Source of the DNA: Arenicola marina
Lineage: Eukaryota > Annelida > Polychaeta > Arenicolidae
DNA: 64,000 bases
Direction: 5' to 3'
Assembly: GCA_964019135.1 (NCBI GenBank)
Contig: OZ025260.1
Coordinates: forward strand, 34,342,254 to 34,406,253
In this document: piece after piece, positions 36,501 to 48,500 of the stretch
Layout: each line of letters starts with the position of its first letter
Position numbering within the stretch: position 1 is the stretch's first letter
Made by a program: the position numbers and the translations under genes
The notes under the pieces: generated by a model
Database searches by the model: none
What the model was told of the DNA's origin: nothing
Seen by the model: the letters and a program-made list of their open reading frames with translations, nothing else

Positions 36501-39500
36501 TTGAGGCATTGAGTGAAGCGAGGAAACCGCGCAGTCGTGGCATTTTGTTGACGAAATCGACCGATGTTGTTCGGGCTGAGTTTTCTGGCTGCAAAATGCT
36601 TTGCCTACCTTCTCTCTTTATATGACATATGTGTGAAGCCGGCCCCCGCCCCCCCACCCGCCCCACCCACCCACGATTGAGGCGCCTGTGGTTCAAGCTA
36701 CATTGGCACCCAAGAGGTTGATCTTGTGAATGAATAAAGTGCTGAAATTATATTGCATATGATTTCTTGATCATAATCACCTCCATAACGAGTGTACAGG
36801 CTACGACGAAAACGCTCTTTTCGTGTGTAATCTGCGTGTGGTTTATGAATACTGCCCCACACCTACCCCTGACTGACCGCCTCCTCTTCCCCTTTACAGC
36901 CATGGTCTTCGTGTACGACTTCCACCCCGGAGCCGAGACGCTGATGATGCGTCACTTCAGCAGCCCGGCCCATATTAACGGCTACTCCGGTCACCATGGC
37001 CACCACCGCCACCACAATCACCATGGCCACGGAGGGCACCACAACGGCCCCTATGAGGGCCCGAGCAGACCGTTTAGTTCAGATAAAGGTGGGTTCCTGC
37101 AGCATCTTTGGTGTTATCGGTGTCGGGTGCGCACTCAAGGAGTCATTGCATCTAGTGAACCCATTATTTTCTACACAAGAATGAAGATGAAATAGTTTTT
37201 GAAGCAGGGAAAACATCCTTACAAGGTATTTGTAAAGTATACAATTAAACATTAATGTAACATTAGCGTATAAAAATCAATATTAATTTAACTGTAGACT
37301 ATAAAATTTAAATGTTTTGGATTAAGGTATAAACTTAAACGTTACTCAAACTTTGCAATTAAACACTGATTTAGCATGGGGTGATAAAGCAAGAATAAGA
37401 CAGGACAGGATTGATGTTGTTGACGTAGGAGGAGGGCGGCAGCACAGCGGCCTCCTGCCCGAGAGTCTGCTGTGGACCTTCATCGTGCAGCTGACGGCGG
37501 CACTGCGCACCATCCACGCGCACGGCCTGGCCTGTCGTGTCCTCGACCCCACCAAGATACTGTTGACGGACAAATCACGGTAACGCTATTGATACCGCTG
37601 GCCACAGTGCGCTTCATGTCACATCCAGTGACGCTTATTCAATGGTAGTAAAGTGTCACTAAAGGATCGGGGCCACCGCCTCTGGTAGTTTGTAGACTCA
37701 CAACCCACCGCCTCTGGTAGCTTGTAGACTCACAACCCACCGCCTCTGGTAGCTTGTAGACTCACAACCCACCGCCTCTGGTAGCTTGTAGACTCCGAAC
37801 CCACCGCCTCTGGTAGCTTGTAGACTCCGAACCCACCGCCTCTGGTAGCTTGTAGACTCCGAACCAACCGCCTCTGGTAGCTTGTAGACTCCGAACCCAC
37901 CGCCTCTGGTAGCTTGTAGACTCCGAACCCACCGCCTCTGGTAGCTTGTAGACTCCGAACCCACCGCCTCTGGTAGCTTGTAGACTCCGAACCCACCGCC
38001 TCTGGTAGCTTGTAGACTCCGAACCCACCGCCTCTGGTAGCTTGTAGACTCCGAACCAACCGCCTCTGGTAGCTTGTAGACTCCGAACCCACCGCCTCTG
38101 GTAGCTTGTAGACTCCGAACCCACCGCCTCTGGTAGCTTGTAGACTCCGAACCAACCGCCTCTGGTAGCTTGTAGACTCACAACCCACCGCCTCTGGTAG
38201 CTTGTAGACTCACAACCCACCGCCTCTGGTAGCTTGTAGACTCACAACCCACCGCCTCTGGTAGCTTGTAGACTCACAACCCATCGCCTCTGGTACCTTG
38301 TAGACTCCGAACCCACCGCCTCTGGTAGCTTGTAGACTCACAACCCACCGCCTCTGGTAGCTTGTAGACTCCGAACCCACCGCCTCTGGTAGCTTGTAGA
38401 CTCACAACCCACCGCCTCTGGTAGCTTGTAGACTCACAACCCACCGCCTCTGTTAACTTGTGGACTTTTCCCATGGACCTAGCTCGGCCAACCAAGCTAT
38501 AACAGGGGAATTGGAGGCAAGTAACTGAAAAGGTGTGTGGTACATTCAACTTTCATTTGAGCGTGTGCAGCCGAAAGTTCACCTCAACTCAATATGGATT
38601 TTCGTGTAGAGGTTGGTTCATAGCGCAAAAAATTTGCCTTGTCGCCGGGACCTCTTGGAAGGTCAGGCACCTTGCACAAAGCACCACAAAGGTTTTGTAT
38701 AGCGACCTGAAGTGAGCGCCGCAATGCCGGAATAAGTGGCGAATTAATGGGACTGATAATCTTGCAGGATACGGCTGAACTGCGTCGGTATCTTCGACGT
38801 GTTGAGTTTTGACTCCAGTCAGGCCAACCCCCTGGCTGTCATTCCGCACTATCAGGTAACCTTGTTTCTATGCCGTATACACCTGCTGATCCCATACATA
38901 CGCCCCATGTCTTTATGCGAAGAAACTGAAGGGCATCTTGTTTCACTGTGTACAAACCTAATCCACCCAAACGGTGCATTTTTGTATTAATTGCATGTTG
39001 AAATATGGCAATAAGTGTTAATCCCCATGAACACGCACCGTTGGCGATTGTCACCATATCTATGAAACATTACTTGTTGCACCACACTTTTACATTTAGA
39101 ATGCCTTTGTTTGACTTCCTTGCCGGTATTTAATATTGTAATAAAGCTCTTTGGAATAATGATGTGCGTTATTGTACGACCGTGTGCCCGTCTTTTTCCG
39201 CCGCGCAGCAAGAGGACTTGGTTTCCCTGGGAAAGGTGTTGCTGGCACTGTCCTGCAACTCGCTGATCGCCATTCAGCGAGACCGCATGCAGACCAGCAT
39301 GGAAATCGTCGCCAGGAACTACTCCTCGGATCTCAAGAACCTCCTGATGTGAGTACATCCAGCGTGTGACTGTCGTGTTAGAACCTCCTGATGTGGGTAC
39401 ATCCAGCGTGTGACTGTCGTGTTAGAACCTCCTGATGTGAGTACATCCAGCGTGTGACTGTCGTGTTAGAACCTCCTGATGTGAGTACATACAGCGTGTG

Positions 39501-42500
39501 ACTGTCGTGTTAGAACCTCCTGATGTGAGTACATACAGCGTGTGACTGTCGTGTTAGAACCTCCTGATGTGAGTACATCCAGCGTGTGACTGTCGTGTTA
39601 GAACCTCCTGATGTGAGTACATCCAGCGTGTGACTGTCGTGTTAGAACCTCCTGATGTGAGTACATACAGCGTGTGACTGTCGTGTTAGAACCTCCTGAT
39701 GTGAGTACATCCAGCGTGTGACTGTCGTGTTAGAACCTCCTGATGTGAGTACATCCAGCGTGTGACTGTCGTGTTAGAACCTCCTGATGTGAGTACATAC
39801 AGCGTGTGACTGTCGTGTTAGAGCCTCCTGATGTGAGTACATCCAGCGTGTGACTGTCGTGCTAGAACCTCCTGATGTGAGTACATACAGCGTGTGACTG
39901 TCGTGTTAGAACCTCCTGATGTGGGTACATCCAGCGTGTGACTGTCGTGTTAGAACCTCCTGATGTGAGTACATCCAGCGTGTGACTGTCGTGTTAGAAC
40001 CTCCTGATGTGAGTACATCCAGCGTGTGACTGTCGTGTTAGAACCTCCTGATGTGAGTACATACAGCGTGTGACTGTCGTGTTAGAACCTCCTGATGTGG
40101 GTACATCCAGCGTGTGACTGTCGTGTTAGAACCTCCTGATGTGGGTACATCCAGCGTGTGACTGTCGTGTTAGAACCTCCTGATGTGGGTACATCCAGCG
40201 TGTGACTGTCGTGTTAGAACCTCCTGATGTGAGTACATCCAGCGTGTGACTGTCGTGTTAGAACCTCCTGATGTGGGTACATCCAGCGTGTGACTGTCGT
40301 GTTAGAACCTCCTGATGTGGGTACATCCAGCGTGTGACTGTCGTGTTAGAACCTCCTGATGTGAGTACATCCAGCGTGTGACTGTCGTGTTAGAACCTCC
40401 TGATGTGAGTACATACAGCGTGTGACTGTCGTGTTAGAACCTCCTGATGTGGGTACATACAGCGTGTGACTGTCGTGTTAGAACCTCCTGATGTGGGTAC
40501 ATACAGCGTGTGACTGTCGTGTTAGAGCCTCCTGATGTGAGTACATCCAGCGTGTGACTGTCGTGTTAGAACCTCCTGATGTGGGTACATACAGCGTGTG
40601 ACTGTCGTGTTAGAACCTCCTGATGTGAGTACATACAGCGTGTGACTGTCGTGTTAGAACCTCCTGATGTGAGTACATCCAGCGTGTGACTGTCGTGTTA
40701 GATGATCGGAGTGTGTGTGTGTGTGTGTGGGGGGGGGGGACCCTGATGTGAGTACATCCAGCGTGTGACTGTCGTGTTAGATGATCGGAGTGTGTGTGTG
40801 TGTGTGGGGGGGGGGGGGGGGTGAGGGGGACGTAGCCCTACCGACCTGGACCGTAGAGCAGAGAACAGGTTGCGGGTTCAATCCCCACCTTTGTCTTTCC
40901 GTTTTCCATTCTTTCATCCCATTGTCCCGCAGTGTTGCTTGGTCTGGTTTAGGTTGGTTGGTTGGTTATTCAGGACGCTTTAACCACGTTTGGTCATATC
41001 GCGTCAATGGGAGTAGGAAGGGAGAGTGGAGCCATGTCCCCGGTGGCTTGGTCCGGTTTAGTCCATGTGTGTACGGGGGTGGCCTAAAACAGCAATCTTC
41101 ATTTCTTCAGGTATCTTGGCCCATCTGTTTGTATTTTCCAGTTACCGCCTGAGCAGTGCCGACCGGTGACGGGTTCGAACCCGACCTGTGTCGCGGTCCC
41201 TATCTCTTACATTCCTCTCCTTGACCTAGTTACGGCCATGTGTACACAAAGGTGGCCTAAAACAAGTCATCCATCGATTCGTTCCCCAGCTACCTGCTGA
41301 GCTATACCAACCGTGTACAGGTTCAAACCTAACCTCTGTATCGGTCCTTCCCAGCTACCTGCTGAGCAATACCAACCGTGTACAGGTTCAAACCTAACCT
41401 CTGTATCGGTCCTTCCCAGCTACCTGCTGAGCAATACCAACCGTGTACAGGTTCAAACCTAACCTCTGTATCGGTCCTTCCCAGCTACCTGCTGAGCAAT
41501 ACCAACCGTGTACAGGTTCAAACCTAACCTCTGTATCGGTCCTTCCAAAGCTACCTGCTGAGCAATACCAACCGTGTACAGGTTCAAACCTAACCTCTGT
41601 ATCGGTCCTTCCCAGCTACCTGCTGAGCAATACCAACCGTGTACAGGTTCAAACCTAACCTCTGTATCGGTCCTTCCCAGCTACCTGCTGAGCAATACCA
41701 ACCGTGTACAGGTTCAAACCTAACCTCTGTATCGGTCCTTCCCAGCTACCTGCTGAGCAATACCAACCGTGTACAGGTTCAAACCTAACCTCTGTATCGG
41801 TCCTTCCCAGCTACCTGCTGAGCAATACCAACCGTGTACAGGTTCAAACCTAACCTCTGTATCGGTCCTTCCCAGCTACCTGCTGAGCAATACCAACCGT
41901 GTACAGGTTCAAACCTAACCTCTGTATCGGTCCTTCCCAGCTACCTGCTGAGCTATACCAACCGTGTACAGGTTCAAACCTAACCTCTGTATCGGTCCTT
42001 CCCAGCTACCTGCTGATCAATACCAACCGTGTACAGGTTCAAACCTAACCTCTGTATCGGTCCTTCCCAGCTACCTGCTGAGCAATACCAACCGTGTACA
42101 GGTTCAAACCTAACCTCTGTATCGGTCCTTCCCAGCTACCTGCTGAGCAATACCAACCGTGTACAGGTTCAAACCTAACCTCTGTATCGGTCCTTCCCAG
42201 CTACCTGCTGAGCAATACCAACCGTGTACAGGTTCAAACCTAACCTCTGTATCGGTCCTTCCCAGCTACCTGCTGAGCTATACCAACCGTGTACAGGTTC
42301 AAACCTAACCTCTGTATCGGTCCTTCCCAGCTACCTGCTGAGCAATACCAACCGTGTACAGGTTCAAACCTAACCTCTGTATCGGTCCTTCCCAGCTACC
42401 TGCTGAGCAATACCAACCGTGTACAGGTTCAAACCTAACCTCTGTATCGGTCCTTCCCAGTTACCTGCTGAGCAATACCAACCGTGTACAGGTTCAAACC

Positions 42501-45500
42501 TAACCTCTGTATCGGTCCTTCCCAGCTACCTGCTGAGCAATACCAACCGTGTACAGGTTCAAACCTAACCTCTGTATCGGTCCTTCCCAGCTACCTGCTG
42601 AGCTATACCAACCGTGTACAGGTTCAAACCTAACCTCTGTATCGGTCCTTCCCAGCTACCTGCTGAGCAATACCAACCGTGTACAGGTTCAAACCTAACC
42701 TCTGTATCGGTCCTTCCCAGCTACCTGCTGAGCAATACCAACCGTGTACAGGTTCAAACCTAACCTCTGTATCGGTCCTTCCCAGCTACCTGCTGAGCAA
42801 TACCAACCGTGTACAGGTTCAAACCTAACCTCTGTATCGGTCCTTCCCAGCTACCTGCTGAGCAATACCAACCGTGTACAGGTTCAACCTAACCTCTGTA
42901 TCGGTCCTTCCCAGCTACCTGCTGATCAATACCAACCGTGTACAGGTTCAAACCTAACCTCTGTATCGGTCCTTCCCAGCTACCTGCTTAGCAATACCAA
43001 CCGTGTACAGGTTCAAACCTAACCTCTGTATCGGTCCTTCCCAGCTACCTGCTGAGCAATACCAACCGTGTACAGGTTCAAACCTAACCTCTGTATCGGT
43101 CCTTCCCAGCTACCTGCTGAGCAATACCAACCGTGTACAGGTTCAAACCTAACCTCTGTATCGGTCCTTCCCAGCTACCTGCTGAGCAATACCAACCGTG
43201 TACAGGTTCAAACCTAACCTCTGTATCGGTCCTTCCCAGCTACCTGCTGAGCAATACCAACCGTGTACAGGTTCAAACCTAACCTCTGTATCGGTCCTTC
43301 CCAGCTACCTGCTGAGCAATACCAACCGTGTACAGGTTCAAACCTAACCTCTGTATCGGTCCTTCCCAGCTACCTGCTGAGCAATACCAACCGTGTACAG
43401 GTTCAAACCTAACCTCTGTATCGGTCCTTCCCAGCTACCTGCTGAGCAATACCAACCGTGTACAGGTTCAAACCTAACCTCTGTATCGGTCCTTCCCAGC
43501 TACCTGCTGAGCAATACCAACCGTGTACAGGTTCAAACCTAACCTCTGTATCGGTCCTTCCCAGCTACCTGCTGAGCAATACCAACCGTGTACAGGTTCA
43601 AACCTAACCTCTGTATCGGTCCTTCCCAGCTACCTGCTGAGCAATACCAACCGTGTACAGGTTCAAACCTAACCTCTGTATCGGTCCTTCCCAGCTACCT
43701 GCTGAGCTATACCAGCCGTGTACAGGTTCAAACCTAACCTCTGTATCGGTCCTTCCCAGCTACCTGCTGAGCTATACCAACCGTGTACAGGTTCAAACCT
43801 AACCTCTGTATCGGTCCTCCCCAGCTACCTGCTGAGCAATACCAACCGTGTACAGGTTCAAACCTAACCTCTGTATCGGTCCTTCCCAGCTACCTGCTGA
43901 GCAATACCAACCGTGTACAGGTTCAAACCTAACCTCTGTATCGGTCCTTCCCAGCTACCTGCTGAGCAATACCAACCGTGTACAGGTTCAACCTAACCTC
44001 TGTATCGGTCCTTCCCAGCTACCTGCTGATCAATACCAACCGTGTACAGGTTCAAACCTAACCTCTGTATCGGTCCTTCCCAGCTACCTGCTTAGCAATA
44101 CCAACCGTGTACAGGTTCAAACCTAACCTCTGTATCGGTCCTTCCCAGCTACCTGCTGAGCAATACCAACCGTGTACAGGTTCAAACCTAACCTCTGTAT
44201 CGGTCCTTCCCAGCTACCTGCTGAGCAATACCAACCGTGTACAGGTTCAAACCTAACCTCTGTATCGGTCCTTCCCAGCTACCTGCTGAGCAATACCAAC
44301 CGTGTACAGGTTCAAACCTAACCTCTGTATCGGTCCTTCCCAGCTACCTGCTGAGCAATACCAACCGTGTACAGGTTCAAACCTAACCTCTGTATCGGTC
44401 CTTCCCAGCTACCTGCTGAGCAATACCAACCGTGTACAGGTTCAAACCTAACCTCTGTATCGGTCCTTCCCAGCTACCTGCTGAGCAATACCAACCGTGT
44501 ACAGGTTCAAACCTAACCTCTGTATCGGTCCTTCCCAGCTACCTGCTGAGCAATACCAACCGTGTACAGGTTCAAACCTAACCTCTGTATCGGTCCTTCC
44601 CAGCTACCTGCTGAGCAATACCAACCGTGTACAGGTTCAAACCTAACCTCTGTATCGGTCCTTCCCAGCTACCTGCTGAGCAATACCAACCGTGTACAGG
44701 TTCAAACCTAACCTCTGTATCGGTCCTTCCCAGCTACCTGCTGAGCAATACCAACCGTGTACAGGTTCAAACCTAACCTCTGTATCGGTCCTTCCCAGTT
44801 ACCTGCTGAGCAATACCAACCGTGTACAGGTTCAAACCTAACCTCTGTATCGGTCCTTCCCAGCTACCTGCTGAGCTATACCAACCGTGTACAAGTTCAA
44901 ACCTAACCTCTGTATCGGTCCTTCCCAGCTACCTGCTGAGCAATACCAACCGTGTACAGGTTCAAACCTAACCTCTGTATCGGTCCTTCCCAGCTACCTG
45001 CTGAGCAATACCAACCGTGTACAGGTTCAAACCTAACCTCTGTATCGGTCCTTCCCAGCTACCTGCTGAGCAGCTCGAACCGGATGCGGAGTATCAATGA
45101 CACGATGCCCATGATCGGCGCCCGCTTCTACACTCAGCTCGACAACGTGCAGCTGAGGACGGACACCGTGGAGAGCGAACTGGCCAAGGTCAGTGCAGAG
45201 GTCTCCCTTCCTTCTCGATGGCATAAGTCGAGCTGAAGTCTGATGTGGTCATTTCGATGTGTATTTCATGTTATATGTTGACAACTTTTTGAAATAAATC
45301 ATACCGCAAAAGGGGGTTATGGCAAACATACACGAAGTGTGGTAGAGCGGGTCTTAGAAAGGAATAAAGGGCCCGTGCAGGGAAGTTTAGAAACACGTAA
45401 TTCCTACCATGTGAATCTAAAGATCGTTTCGCAAAGCGTTACGAGCTCGTAACCCTCTCTTTGATATGCTTATTTAACGACAATCGTAAGTTGACGAGCA

Positions 45501-48500
45501 ACGGAAATAAGCATTATACAGAGATTATATATTAGTGTTCGCGCAATTATTTGGGAGCCAATATTGTTCAAATTAATGTCTGCGATATATTTATGATCAA
45601 TGCCCCATTCCTCTTCTGCCCAGCAATACAATTGTTTGACTTTCTGAGCCCATGTTGCGAGATCTTGGTGACGTGACCCCCCTGATCTCTCGTTAATCCG
45701 GGTTGTTGTTTGCTGCTGCTTGGCAGGAGGTGGAGAACGGACGACTGCTGCGGCTCATCTGTAAGCTGGGAATGATCAACGAGCGACCAGAGTGAGTCCA
45801 CGGCTGGGTCAAATGTCATGTACCACGTGTATGGAAACCACGTGGCCCCGCCGTCTTGTCCGTTACCATGGCGATTGTTTGGGTTTGCGCATCACGTGGT
45901 CTGCACGCATGGTTTGTGTGTGTGTGTTCCTTCGACACGTCCTGTCGCGTCGTTGTCCATGTAGCTACAAGGTAGTTACACTGTCTGTCTATTTTAGTTG
46001 CTATAGCAACCGTGTCTTGCTAATTTAGTTTCTATGACCCAGATGTCTTACTCTTGCTGCAGGTATCTTCTTCAGCGTAGTTACTATAGCAACCGCGTTC
46101 CTCCTTGTAATTACTATAGCCCCTATATCCTTCTCTTGTAGTTAAAAAATCCATCATGTTCTTCTATTGTGGCTACTATAGGCACCGTGTTTTCAGCCTT
46201 GCAGTTACTAAAGCTACCATAGCCTTCTATTGAAGTTACTTTATCTGCCGTCCTTCTATAGTACTTATTATTGCAATCAGTTTGCCTGCAGCCGCCACAC
46301 CTTTTAATTGTTACCATAGTCACCATGTCCTACTGATTTCCCTGTAGCCACCGACTCTCAAGTGTAATTATAGCCACTACATCTTCCAGTTGTTACTATA
46401 TCAGCAGCATCTTCCAGTAGTGTAGTTACTATATCGCCGTGTCTTCCAGTAGTTACTATATCCGCCCCATGTTCCAGTAGTTACTATATCGCCGTGTCTT
46501 TCTCCTCGAGGTTCAACATGGACCCGGCGTGGTCGGAGACTGGCGACCGCTACATGCTGAAGCTGTTCCGGGACTACCTGTTCCACCAGGTGGACGAAAA
46601 CGGCGCCCCCTGGATCGACCTTGCTCACGTCCTCCAATGCCTTAACAAGGTAAGGTCATGCCCCCAGTGCCTTAACAAGGTAAGGTCACGCCCCCAGTGC
46701 CATAACATAGTAAGATCACGCCCCCAGCGCCTTGACAAGGTAAGGTCATCCCCAGTGCCTTAACGAGGTAAGGTCACGTCCTCCAATGCCTTAACAAGGT
46801 CAGGTCACGCCCCAGGGCCTTAACACGGTATGGTCACGCCCCCAGTGCCTTAACAAGATAAGGTCATGCTCCCAATGCCTTAACAAGGTAAGGTCATGCC
46901 CCCAGTGCCTTAACAAGGTAAGGTCATGCCCCCAGTGCCTTAACAAGGTAAGGTCATGCCCCCAGTGCCATAACAAGGTAAGGTCACATCCCCAGTGCCT
47001 TAACAAGATAAGGTCACGCTCCCAATGCCTTAACAAGGTAAGGTCATGCCCCCAGTGCCTTAACGAGGTAAGGTCACGCCCCAGGGCCTTAACAAGGTAA
47101 GGTCACGCTCCCAATGCCTTAACAAGGTAAAGTCACGCTCCCAATGCTTTAACAAGGTAAGGTCATGCCCCCAGTGCCTTAACAAGGTAAGGTCATGCCC
47201 CCAGTGCCTTAACAAGGTAAGGTCATGCCCCCAGTGCCTTAGCAAGGTAAGGTCATGCCCCCAGTGCCTTAACAAGGTAAGGTCGCGCTCCCAGTGAATT
47301 AACAAGGTAAGGTCATGCCTCCAGTGCCTTAACAAGGTAAGGTCATGCCCCCAGTGCCTTAACAAGGTAAGGTCACATCCCCAGTGCCTTAACAAGATAA
47401 GGTTACGCTCCCAATACCTTAACAAGATAAGGTTACGCTCCCAATACCTTAACAAGGTAAGGTCACGCTCCCAATGCCTTAACAAGGTAAGGTCATGCCC
47501 CCAGTGCCTTAACAAGGTAAGGTCACGCCCCAGGGCCTTAACAAGGTAAGGTCACGCTCCCAATGCCTTAACAAGGTAAGGTCATGCCCCTAGTGCCTTA
47601 AAAAGGTAAGGTCATGCCCCCAGTGCCTTAACAAGATAAGGTCATGCCCCCAGTGCTTTAACAAGGAAAGGCCACGCCCCAGTGCCTTAAGAAGGTAAGG
47701 TCACGCCCCCAGTGCCTTAACACGGTAAGGTCACATCCCCAGTGCCTTAACAAGGTAAGGTCACATCCCCAGTGCCTTAACAAGATAAGGTTACGCTTCC
47801 AATGCCTTAACAAGGTAAGGTCACGCTCCCAATGCCTTAACAAGGTAAGGTCATGCCCCCAGTGCCTTAACAAGGTAAGGTCACGCCCCAGGGCCTTAAC
47901 AATGTAAGGTCACGCTCCCAATGCCTTAACAAGGTAAGGTCACGCTCCTAATGCCTTAACAAGGTAAGGTCATGCCCCCAGTGCCTTAACAAGGTAAGGT
48001 CATGCCCCCAGTGCCTTAGCAAGATAAGGTCATGCCCCCAGTGCTATAACAAGGAAAGGCCACGCCCCAGTGCCTTAACAAGGTAAGGTCACGCCCCCAG
48101 TGCCTTAACAAGGTAAGGTCACATCCCCAGTGCCTTAACAAGGTAAGGTCACATCCCCAGTGCCTTAACAAGGTAAGGTCACGCTCCCAGTGCATTAACA
48201 AGGTAAGCATATGCCCCAGTGCCTTAACAAGTCACGTCTGTCAGTGCCTTAACGAGGCAAGGTCACGTCCTTCTTTACCTTATATGATTATTGGATGATA
48301 ATGCTCGTTCCATAACCATTTGATGTTAATGTTCATTAGATGACTAGTTGGTGATGTTGTCTGGTTGTAGTTGGACTGCGGGTCTCCGGAGAAGCTGTGT
48401 TTGATGTCGCGGGATGAGCAGAGCGTGCTCGTCGTGTCCTACGCCGAGCTCAAGCAGTGCTTCGCCTCCGCCTTCGCCGAGCTGCTCCAGGCTGGCGCTG

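Noticed and set aside
35075-36696. Two near-identical frames of about 95 residues as a gene pair
   Set aside because: They are mirror copies in the inverted arms of one transposon and show no known domain.
37698-38549. Minus-strand frames of up to 152 residues ([17 protein letters not shown] repeats)
   Set aside because: A 32-bp repeat open in several phases inside a PAN3 intron; antisense and repeat-generated.
46800-48210. Minus-strand leucine/histidine-rich frames ([10 protein letters not shown] repeats)
   Set aside because: Antisense reading of the 30-bp donor array; open only because 30 is a multiple of three.
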